Source: CADEDH01 sp039201605 (GTDB lineage: Bacteria; Actinomycetota; Acidimicrobiia; Acidimicrobiales; SZUA-35). Taken from it: DNA of 64,000 bases. Positions 26,257-33,186 of the stretch are shown piece after piece (the first letter of the stretch is position 1; every line of letters begins with the position of its first letter). Under the pieces are notes generated by a model that did no database searches, was not told where the DNA came from, and saw only the letters and a program-made list of their open reading frames with translations. The stretch lies in assembly GCA_039201605.1 (NCBI GenBank), contig JBCCRO010000015.1:71271-135270 (forward strand). The letters are read 5' to 3'. A program made the position numbers and the translations under genes.

Positions 26257-27197
26257 ACGACTACGTGTCGACCGCACTGGCCGTCACCGTCTTCGTCGGT
26301 GCGGTCCGCATCGGGACTCCGCTCTTGCTGGCCGCCATCGGCGAGATGGTCACCGAGCGTTCCGGCATCCTCAACCTCGGTATCGAGGGCATCCTGACCT
26401 TCAGCGCCTTCATCGCCTTCGTCACCGTCGACCGGACGGACAACCTCGTGCTCGGCGTCGTCTTCGGCGCCCTGGCCGGGGTCCTCGTCGGGTTGGTGAT
26501 GGCGGTGCTCACGGTCACCTTCAAGGTCGAGCAGGTGGTGGCCGGGCTGTCGCTGAACCTGCTGGGGGTCGGTTTCAGCTTCTACCTGCTCCGCGCCGTG
26601 TTCGACAATGCCGCATCCGACCTGCCGTCGGTCAGGACGTGGGACGTCGTGGCCATCCCCGGCCTGTCGTCGATCCCCTGGTTCGGCGAGGTGCTGTTCA
26701 CCCAGCACTGGCTGACCTATGTGGCCTTCGCCATGCTGCCGCTGGTGTGGCTGGTGCTCAACCGCACCGGGTTCGGCCTGGAACTGCGGAGTGTGGGCGA
26801 CGCCCCCGGTGCCGCCGACCTGCGCGGCGTCAGCATCGAACGCACCCAGTACGCCGCCCTCGCCTTCGGGGGATTCGCGGCCGGTCTGGCCGGGACGTTC
26901 CTCAGCATCTTCTCCACCGGGCTGTTCTTTCCCACCATCGCCGCAGGAAGGGGGTGGATCGCCCTGGCCATCGTGATCTTCGGCAATTGGCGTCTGGGAC
27001 GGATCCTGGCCGGTGCGCTGTTCTTCGGGTACCTCGAGGCCTACCAGCTCACCATTCAGGGCCAGGGCACCGACGTCCCCCAGCAGCTCCTGCTGGCCCT
27101 GCCGTTCGTGCTGACCCTGGTGGCGCTCGTCCTCAACCGGACCCGCAGCAACGTGCCACTCCACCTCGGGGTGCCCTACCTCCGGGGCCAGCGATGA
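26253..27197 (+). CDS. Nucleoside ABC permease 2 (YufQ type)
   Basis: 314 residues; ATG 26253 overlaps the previous stop by ATGA. BPD_transp_2 class: TPLLLAAIGEMVTERSGILNLGIEGILTFSAF is the classical N-terminal signature, and GRGWIALAIVIFGNWRLGRILAGALFFGYLEA is the conserved cytoplasmic-loop region. About eight to nine membrane helices. Shorter than its partner, as usual for the pair. Confidence 0.92.
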   Translation: MNDYVSTALAVTVFVGAVRIGTPLLLAAIGEMVTERSGILNLGIEGILTFSAFIAFVTVDRTDNLVLGVVFGALAGVLVGLVMAVLTVTFKVEQVVAGLSLNLLGVGFSFYLLRAVFDNAASDLPSVRTWDVVAIPGLSSIPWFGEVLFTQHWLTYVAFAMLPLVWLVLNRTGFGLELRSVGDAPGAADLRGVSIERTQYAALAFGGFAAGLAGTFLSIFSTGLFFPTIAAGRGWIALAIVIFGNWRLGRILAGALFFGYLEAYQLTIQGQGTDVPQQLLLALPFVLTLVALVLNRTRSNVPLHLGVPYLRGQR

Positions 27198-27216
27198 CGA
27201 CGACGGGGTACCGACG

Positions 27217-28230
27217 ATGACGATCACCGACACGTGGCTGGCCGAGTTGCCGAAGGCGGAGAACCACGTGCATCTCGAGGGCTGCCTCGACCCCGACATC
27301 GTGGCCTCGGCCGCCCGGCGGGCCGGCGTCGAGACGCCACCGACGGCCTCCCGAACCCTCGACGAGCTACTCCACATCCTCGACATCACCTGCCGCCTGA
27401 TGACGACGGCCGAGGATCTGGCGGATCTGGCCGAGGCCAAGTCCTTGGCCGCCGATCGGGTGGGTGCGGTGTACACCGACCTGATCCTCAACCCCTCCCA
27501 CTGGCCGGCGTGGACGGGACGCCTGCCGGAGCTGGTCGCCGCCGTCGACGCCGGGTTGGCCCGGGCCGAGGATGCCGGGTCGGCGCAGACGGGGCTGTCC
27601 CTCTCCATCGGCCGCCACCAGTCGGCGGAGGAGGCCGAGGCCCTGGTCGACGCCGTGATCGGCGCCGACACCCACCGTGTGGTCGGTATCAGCATCGACG
27701 GAAACGAGGCGGCGCCCGGGGCCGGTTGCGAGAGGTTTGCACCGGCCGTGGGCCGCATCCGCCGAGCCGGACTCCGGGTGCACGTCCACACCGGCGAATC
27801 GGGAGGGCCCCAGCACATGCGACGCTCGATCGACCACCTGGGGCCGGACCGAATCGACCACGGCATCCGGTCGGTGAACGACCCCGACCTCGTCGCCGAG
27901 CTGGCGGCATCCGGCACCCCGCTGGCGGTGTGCCCGACGTCGAACGTGACGCTGGGCGTCGTCGACGACATCGTGTGGCACCCGATCCGGGCGCTGCGCG
28001 AGGCCGGCGTGATGGTGACGATCAACACCGACGACCCACTGCTGTTCCAGACCGATCTCGTGGCCGAGTACCGGCTTTGCGCCGACGCCTTCGGTTGGAC
28101 GCCCGACGACCTGCGCCAGCTCGCCGCCGACAGCGTGCGCGCCAGCTCCGCCCCGGCCGAGCTGATCGCCGACAGCCTCGCCGCCATCGAGGACTACCCC
28201 GATCCCGACCCGAAACCCGATCCCGGGTAG
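27217..28230 (+). CDS. Adenosine deaminase-family hydrolase
   Basis: 337 residues. Zinc-dependent deaminase of the ADA/adenine deaminase/AMP deaminase superfamily. LPKAENHVHLEGCL supplies His17 and His19; VHVHTGES near residues 188-195 supplies the third His and the catalytic Glu; DHGIRS is the next conserved His; and INTDDPLLF (269-277) supplies the metal Asp and its neighbour. The length suits an adenosine or adenine deaminase; which base or nucleoside is used cannot be told. It follows the permease after 19 bp in an operon whose importer is of nucleoside type, so it likely acts on the imported compound. The C-terminus ends in a short PDPDPKPDPG tail. Confidence 0.88.
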   Translation: MTITDTWLAELPKAENHVHLEGCLDPDIVASAARRAGVETPPTASRTLDELLHILDITCRLMTTAEDLADLAEAKSLAADRVGAVYTDLILNPSHWPAWTGRLPELVAAVDAGLARAEDAGSAQTGLSLSIGRHQSAEEAEALVDAVIGADTHRVVGISIDGNEAAPGAGCERFAPAVGRIRRAGLRVHVHTGESGGPQHMRRSIDHLGPDRIDHGIRSVNDPDLVAELAASGTPLAVCPTSNVTLGVVDDIVWHPIRALREAGVMVTINTDDPLLFQTDLVAEYRLCADAFGWTPDDLRQLAADSVRASSAPAELIADSLAAIEDYPDPDPKPDPG

Positions 28231-28253
28231 CCGGCCCACAAGAGGAGCATCTC

Positions 28254-29270
28254 ATGTCGACCTCCACCACCCCCGTCCTCCTCGACGGCTACGTGCCCGT
28301 CATCGACATCTCGGCCGCCCGGGCCGGTGGAGCGGATGATCGGGCGGCGGTCGCCGAGGTGGTGGCCCAGGCCTGTGCCCAATCGGGTTTCATGGTGATC
28401 ACCGGCCACGGCGTGCCCGACGACCTGGTACGGCGGATGGAGCAGGTCAGTCTCGACTTCTTCGCCCTGCCCGACGCCACCAAGGATGCCTACGAATCAC
28501 CGGCGGGCGACACCACCCTCCGGGGGTACTTCAAGGCGCCGTCCTATGTGGCGGCCTCCGACGACGTGGCTACGCCACCCGACATCTGCCAGCTCTACAC
28601 GATGTGTCGCCTCGGGGAGCCCGGCGTGGCGACCGAAGCCTCCCTGGGGGCCGCCAACTACGAGACGTGGTCCAAGCCGAACGTGTGGCCCACCGAGATC
28701 CCCGAGTTCAGGAAGACCTGGCTCGAGTATTACGGCGTGCTCGAGACGCTGTCGGCGGAGCTGATGCAGCTCTTCGCTCTGGCCCTCGGCCTCGACGCCG
28801 ACTTCTTCGCCGACAAGATCGACGACCACATCACCAACCTGGTCGTCAACTACTACCCCGCCGTCGACGACGACCCGCTCCCCGGGCAGTATCGCAAGGG
28901 GCCCCACAGCGATTGGGGCACGCTGACCGTCCTCTATCAGGACGAGACCGGCGGGCTGGAGGTGTTCGACCGGGAGCGTGACGCCTGGGTGTCGGTGCCC
29001 GTGCTTCCCGGTGCGTTCGTGGTCAACGTCGGCGACCTGATGGAGGTGTGGACCAACAACCGCTGGCGTTCGGCGAAACATCGGGTGCCGGTGCCGCCGG
29101 CCGAGACCCGGGCCGTACCCCGGGTGTCGATGCCGTTCTTCCATCAGCCGAACTGGTCGGCGGTGATCGAGTGCCTGCCGTCATGCCTGGAGGAGGGCGA
29201 GGAGCCACACCACCAGCCGGTGACGTCCGGTCAGTACCTGCTCGACAAGATCACGCTCACGTACACCTGA
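28254..29270 (+). CDS. Isopenicillin N synthase-family 2OG-Fe(II) dioxygenase (copy 2)
   Basis: 338 residues, ATG 28254 with AGAGGAG upstream. DIOX_N: VPVIDISAARAGG, then CAQSGFMVITGHGVPDDLV. The iron triad is HSD in GPHSDWGTL and His in RSAKHRVPVPP; the 2OG arginine motif is RVSMPFFHQPNW. It shares with copy 1 the run VIECLPSCL and the C-terminal TSGQYLLDK, so these are true paralogues. It sits 23 bp after the deaminase at the end of the nucleoside-importer operon, which suggests oxidation of an imported nucleobase or nucleoside or a deaminated product. Thymine-7-hydroxylase in the same family shows that such chemistry exists; this assignment is inference. Confidence 0.9.
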   Translation: MSTSTTPVLLDGYVPVIDISAARAGGADDRAAVAEVVAQACAQSGFMVITGHGVPDDLVRRMEQVSLDFFALPDATKDAYESPAGDTTLRGYFKAPSYVAASDDVATPPDICQLYTMCRLGEPGVATEASLGAANYETWSKPNVWPTEIPEFRKTWLEYYGVLETLSAELMQLFALALGLDADFFADKIDDHITNLVVNYYPAVDDDPLPGQYRKGPHSDWGTLTVLYQDETGGLEVFDRERDAWVSVPVLPGAFVVNVGDLMEVWTNNRWRSAKHRVPVPPAETRAVPRVSMPFFHQPNWSAVIECLPSCLEEGEEPHHQPVTSGQYLLDKITLTYT

Positions 29271-29300
29271 GGCTCGACCCGGCGGGGCCGCCTCCCTGGC

Positions 29301-29843
29301 TCACACGCACCGGAGGGTCCGGCCGTAGGTGGCGGCCAGGTCACAGGTGTGGTGGTCGACGATGTTGGTGTCGGAGAGCTCGAGGTTGAAGAACGAGGCC
29401 GATCCGTCGCCTGCGCCGGTCGCCTCAGGATCGAAGAGTGGCCCGGCGTGCCAGGTGCCGACCGCCAGCATGATGGCGGTGTCACCGGGTATGCGGAAGG
29501 CCCGGATCGCCTCCAGCGGAGGCTCGGCATCGGGGTCGCCCACCCGATCGGGCGGCGCCACGGCGATCACCCACTCGAAGCCGCCGGCCGAGGCCAACAC
29601 CTGGGTCACCCGGCGGTGACGGGTGATGCGGCTGACGGCGAGCCCCCGGGCCCGCAGCCGCATCGTGTAGAAGCGGGGGGTGCCGGCGCTCAGATCGAGC
29701 CGGGCGTCGCCGGGTCCGAACGGTAAACCGTCCTCGGACGGGGCCATCACGGTGCCGAAGGGTAGGAAGGCGTCGCTGGTGAGTTGCTCGATGAGCAGTG
29801 TCGTCACCGGCTGATCGGCGGTGGGGGTCTGGTCGGTCATCAC
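29301..29843 (-). CDS. Ureidoglycolate lyase (AllA-like)
   Basis: 180 residues; GTG start overlapping the stop of the flavoprotein gene. Cupin-like ureidoglycolate lyase family: IEQLTSDAFLPFGTVM opens the domain, RITRHRRVTQVLASAGG is the usual central motif and TWHAGPLFDPEA is followed by FFNLELSDTNIVDHHTCDL. The enzyme splits ureidoglycolate to glyoxylate and urea, the last step of purine/allantoin breakdown. Its presence supports a purine-type catabolic theme for the region. No allantoinase or allantoicase is in the window, so the pathway here is incomplete or used differently. Confidence 0.85.
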   Translation of the reverse strand: MMTDQTPTADQPVTTLLIEQLTSDAFLPFGTVMAPSEDGLPFGPGDARLDLSAGTPRFYTMRLRARGLAVSRITRHRRVTQVLASAGGFEWVIAVAPPDRVGDPDAEPPLEAIRAFRIPGDTAIMLAVGTWHAGPLFDPEATGAGDGSASFFNLELSDTNIVDHHTCDLAATYGRTLRCV

Positions 29844-31402
29844 ATTCCCATCGTCGTCGGTAGGAACTGGTCCTCGAAGTCGTCGGCCACCGGCAGATCG
29901 TCCGAGCGGTAGGTAGAGAGATCATCGATCAGATCGCCCTCCACGTCGAGGAGAAGGCGGTGGGTGACCCCTCGGATCAGTCGGGGCAGCGCATGGCGGT
30001 GGCCGCTGATCGATGTCGAGTGCGGACCGTGGCTGACAGCGGAACAGGCGTTGAAGGCGAATACCCGCCGCACCCACGCCGCGGTCGCCTCGCTCGCGGC
30101 GTCCTCGACACCCACGCCGCCCGAGGCCCGGGCGGCCGGTCCCGGCTCGAACCCGTAGCCCCAGCCGAGGTAGGGCAGGGCGGCGAGCCGCTCGTCCTCC
30201 AGGCCGATCGGTGGGTTGAACCGGTCGGCCCACCGGGCGACGACCGGGGCCAGTGAGGAGAGCTCCGCTCGGGCGGTGAGATCGACGATGGCCCCGGTGG
30301 CGAGAATCAGGTGGTCGTAGCGGAACTCCCCGTGCGGAGTGGTGACGACGATCTCGTCTCCGCCGAGTTCGACCGACGACCAGGGTGTGGCCGGCCGGAG
30401 GCGGAAGCCGTCGAGCGCCATGGCCCGGGAGAAGGTCGGAACCGGCGGCGGTTGGTCGTTCGATCGGAAGAAGTGGGCCACCCGCCAGCGGGTTTCGTCG
30501 GAGAGCGACGGGTAGTGGGTCATCACTCCACCCGTCTCCAGGAAGCGGTGGGGATTGACCCGGGGCAGGCGCCGGCGACGGAAACAGAGGTCGACCGAGG
30601 CCGCGCCCGCCCCCAAGGCGGCGATGGCGTTGTCGAAGGCCGAGGCGCCGTGACCGAGAATCCCGATCCGCCGGCCGGCCAAGGCGGCGAAGTCGATGGG
30701 TCCGTTGCTGTGGTGATAGCGGTCGGCCGGTAGGGCGTCGCTGACGAAGGCCGGCACCCGCCACTCCCCGGCCCCGTCGAACCCCGTGGCCAACACCACG
30801 GTGCGGGCGTAGCGGGTGACCGGGCCAGCCGGGCCCTCCACGTCCACCGCCAGCAGGCTCGCAGCGACGGCGGGTGCCGGTGTGCCGCTCCGGGCGGCGG
30901 GGCGGACATCGACCACGGTCGTCTCGTTCTCGATCGTCACGCCGGTGACGGTGGCGTACCAGTCGAGGTAGGCCTTCCAGGTTGTTCGGGGGATGCGGTC
31001 GACGCGCTCCCACGCCTCGGTGCCATGGCGGGCTTCGAACCAGCTCCGCAGCGACAGGCTGGGTTGGCCGAACTCGTGACCGACGAGCTCCTTCGGGGTG
31101 CGCAGTTCGCGCATCCGGGCGAAGGTGAGCCACGGCCCCTCCTCCCCCGCCGGCGCCCGATCGAGCACCGAGACCCGGTGCACGCCCTCGCGCTGCAAAC
31201 CGGCGGCGATGACAACCCCGGACTGACCGGCGCCCACGATCAAGACATCGTCGGCCTCGGTGCCGGTCGGCCCATCGACGGGGCGGGGGGCCGGTCCGGT
31301 CCAGGAGCGCGCGGGATGACCCAGCGCCTCCCGCTCGGCGCAAGCCTGGCGGGCCAGCGCTCCGGTGGCGGGCTCGGCGGCGGTCAGATCGTCGACGCGC
31401 AC
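29840..31402 (-). CDS. FAD/NAD(P)-dependent monooxygenase-like flavoprotein
   Basis: 520 residues from a GTG at 31400-31402; the frame extends far upstream but that part is a shadow of the deaminase. The FAD Rossmann motif VLIVGAGQSGVVIAAGLQ is near residues 53-70. A second dinucleotide motif, RIGILGHGASAFDNAIAALG, lies near the middle, and ATGAIVDLT is the typical flavoprotein ATG motif. The layout resembles flavin-containing or N-hydroxylating monooxygenases. The preceding deaminase gene overlaps it by 19 bases and the lyase overlaps its end, so the three are one unit. Substrate unknown. Confidence 0.82.
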   Translation of the reverse strand: MRVDDLTAAEPATGALARQACAEREALGHPARSWTGPAPRPVDGPTGTEADDVLIVGAGQSGVVIAAGLQREGVHRVSVLDRAPAGEEGPWLTFARMRELRTPKELVGHEFGQPSLSLRSWFEARHGTEAWERVDRIPRTTWKAYLDWYATVTGVTIENETTVVDVRPAARSGTPAPAVAASLLAVDVEGPAGPVTRYARTVVLATGFDGAGEWRVPAFVSDALPADRYHHSNGPIDFAALAGRRIGILGHGASAFDNAIAALGAGAASVDLCFRRRRLPRVNPHRFLETGGVMTHYPSLSDETRWRVAHFFRSNDQPPPVPTFSRAMALDGFRLRPATPWSSVELGGDEIVVTTPHGEFRYDHLILATGAIVDLTARAELSSLAPVVARWADRFNPPIGLEDERLAALPYLGWGYGFEPGPAARASGGVGVEDAASEATAAWVRRVFAFNACSAVSHGPHSTSISGHRHALPRLIRGVTHRLLLDVEGDLIDDLSTYRSDDLPVADDFEDQFLPTTMGM

Positions 31403-31956
31403 GACGGGTCGTCGTCGGGATCGGCCCCGTCGCCGGGCCCGCCCACCGGCTCCAGCACCTCGCCGATGTCCTCGAACCACAGCTCGGGGCGATCGGCGAT
31501 GAACGATGTCATCAGCTCGATGCAGCGAGGCGAGTCGAGGTTGATCACCTCGACGCCGTGGGAACGCAGCAGGTCCTCGGCGCCGAGATACGTCTCGTTC
31601 TCGCCGATCACGACCCGGGGGATGCCGTAGAGGAGAATCGCGCCGGTGCACATATGGCACGGCGACAGTGTGGTGTACATCGTGGTCTGGGCGTAGGTGG
31701 CCGCCGACAGGCGCCCGGCGTTCTCCAGGGCGTCGGTCTCGCCGTGGCGGATGGCCGAGCCCCTCTGCACCCGCTGGTTGTGCCCGGCGCCGAGCACCTC
31801 GGTACCGACCGCGAGCACGGCCCCGATCGGGATACCACCGGCCGAGAGGCCCTGGACGGCCTGGTCGATGGCGAGACCCATCATCGCCTCGTCGATGGCT
31901 GCCTGGTCGTCCGCTCCGGGTACGAAGGCCTGGTCGATGGCAACGAGGTTGATCAT
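31384..31956 (-). CDS. Nucleoside/cytosine deaminase, fungal Fcy1-like
   Basis: 190 residues. Zinc-dependent CDA-fold deaminase with HGETDALENAGRL (His71, Glu73) and TTLSPCHMCTGAILLYGIPR (Cys100, Cys103). The match to yeast-type cytosine deaminase, as I recall it, runs well past the zinc motifs: GGIPIGAVL, GHNQRVQRGSAIRHGE, TTLSPC-MCTGAI, then VVIGEN, and a C-terminal IADRPELWFEDIGEV. Most bacteria use the unrelated CodA amidohydrolase for cytosine. Cytosine or a modified cytosine is therefore the leading substrate guess. First gene of a three-gene minus operon with a flavoprotein and AllA, diverging from a Rieske gene. A Gly/Asp-rich tail follows the domain. Confidence 0.85.
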   Translation of the reverse strand: MINLVAIDQAFVPGADDQAAIDEAMMGLAIDQAVQGLSAGGIPIGAVLAVGTEVLGAGHNQRVQRGSAIRHGETDALENAGRLSAATYAQTTMYTTLSPCHMCTGAILLYGIPRVVIGENETYLGAEDLLRSHGVEVINLDSPRCIELMTSFIADRPELWFEDIGEVLEPVGGPGDGADPDDDPSCASTI

Positions 31957-31985
31957 CGTTCAATTGTGACCCATCGGTGTTTCAG

Positions 31986-32003
31986 CACGGTTAGCCAACC
32001 GTG
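31986..32003. promoter_or_regulatory. 18-bp inverted repeat, candidate operator between divergent genes
   Basis: CACGGTT and AACCGTG flank a 4-base spacer (CACGGTTAGCCAACCGTG). It sits in the 138-bp gap between the divergent cytosine deaminase operon and the Rieske gene, 30 bp from the deaminase start. Size and symmetry suit a dimeric regulator that could control both directions. No regulator gene is adjacent. Confidence 0.5.
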
Positions 32004-32094
32004 AACGCTGGCCTCCCCAAGCTGGATGACGGCCGTCACGGACCGGAAAACCGCCGGAAAAACCCTGGAAATGCGGCCGTTCTAGGTTTGGGAC

Positions 32095-33186
32095 ATGCCT
32101 CGCCTGTGGGATCTTCTTCCGTTCTTCTGGCACCCGGTGTGCCGGGTGGACGACGTGGGCCCGACCGGGGTGGTGGCGGCCCGACTGGTGGGTCGCGACC
32201 TGGCGGTGGCCGACCTGGGCGACCGCTGGGTGGCCTACGACGACCGCTGCCCCCACCGCTCGGCCCGGCTCTCGGTCGGCGCCGTGCTCCACTCACCCGG
32301 CGCCGTCGGCTCGGGAGCATCGACACTCCAATGCGCCTACCACGGCTGGCGCTACGACGACGACGGGAAGTGCGTGGAGATCCCGTCGATGCCGACGGGA
32401 CCGATCCCGTCGTCGGCCTGCGTGACGAGCTACCGGACCGAGGAGCGCTACGGCTTCGTCTGGGTCCTCCTCGACGGACGGCTCGATCCCCCGATTCCGG
32501 AGTGGCCCGGCGCAGACGACACGACCTTGCGGGTGCTGCGGCCCGATCCCTACACCTGGCCCGTCGGAGCGAGTCGGCGGGTGGAGAACTTCACCGACCT
32601 GTCCCATTTCGCCTTCGTCCACGACGGCAGCCTGGGCGACCGCTACCAACCGGTGCCCCCGATGCCCGATATCGGCCGGGTGGGCAACGAGCTGCGCTTC
32701 GACTACGCCCCACCCGACATGCAGCCCGACCCGACCGCGATGTTCGGGGCCACCCTCTACCGCCTGACGATGCCGCTCACGGTCAACATCGAGTTCCTCC
32801 AGGCCGGTGGCGTGCGCCGACTGTTGTGGATGACGGCGTCGCCGGTGGAGCCCGGGGTGTCCCGGAGCTTCTGGTTGATGGGGCGCAACGACGAACTCGA
32901 ACCCATCCACGATCAGGCCCACCTCGACTTCCAGTGGCAGATCCTGGCCGAGGACGAGCCCGTCGTCTGCAATCAGGTCCCGCCGGAGATGGACCTGACG
33001 CCGGGGGCCGAGCTGTCGGTGCGGACCGACAAGGTGTCGATCGCCTACCGCCGGTGGCTCAAGTCCCTGGTGTCGTCCGGAACCGATCTGGCCGCCATGC
33101 GGCACGCTCTCGGGCTCACGGCGCCGCCCTCGACGATGCCCGAGCTCACCGGGCGCGCAGTATCCGCCACACCCGCTGGGGGCTGA
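32095..33186 (+). CDS. Rieske [2Fe-2S] oxygenase alpha subunit
   Basis: 363 residues, ATG 32095. The Rieske domain holds CPHRSARLS and, after a long loop, CAYHGWRYDDDG. The catalytic domain has VENFTDLSHFAFVHDGSLGD, with the Asn-Asp-His-His region of the mononuclear iron site. Full length for a ring-hydroxylating or N-/O-demethylating Rieske oxygenase of the three-subunit-free type. No reductase or ferredoxin gene is adjacent, so electrons must come from elsewhere. Rieske enzymes of this size include the methylxanthine N-demethylases, which fits the nucleobase theme but is not shown by sequence. Its 3' end overlaps the convergent xanthine-dehydrogenase-type gene by 41 bp. Confidence 0.92.
   Translation: MPRLWDLLPFFWHPVCRVDDVGPTGVVAARLVGRDLAVADLGDRWVAYDDRCPHRSARLSVGAVLHSPGAVGSGASTLQCAYHGWRYDDDGKCVEIPSMPTGPIPSSACVTSYRTEERYGFVWVLLDGRLDPPIPEWPGADDTTLRVLRPDPYTWPVGASRRVENFTDLSHFAFVHDGSLGDRYQPVPPMPDIGRVGNELRFDYAPPDMQPDPTAMFGATLYRLTMPLTVNIEFLQAGGVRRLLWMTASPVEPGVSRSFWLMGRNDELEPIHDQAHLDFQWQILAEDEPVVCNQVPPEMDLTPGAELSVRTDKVSIAYRRWLKSLVSSGTDLAAMRHALGLTAPPSTMPELTGRAVSATPAGG

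Noticed and set aside
29840..31963. A 707-codon minus-strand frame covering both the flavoprotein and the deaminase region
   Set aside because: Its first 187 codons are an Arg-rich shadow of the deaminase. The FAD motif and codon bias begin after the GTG at 31402, so the shorter gene was taken.
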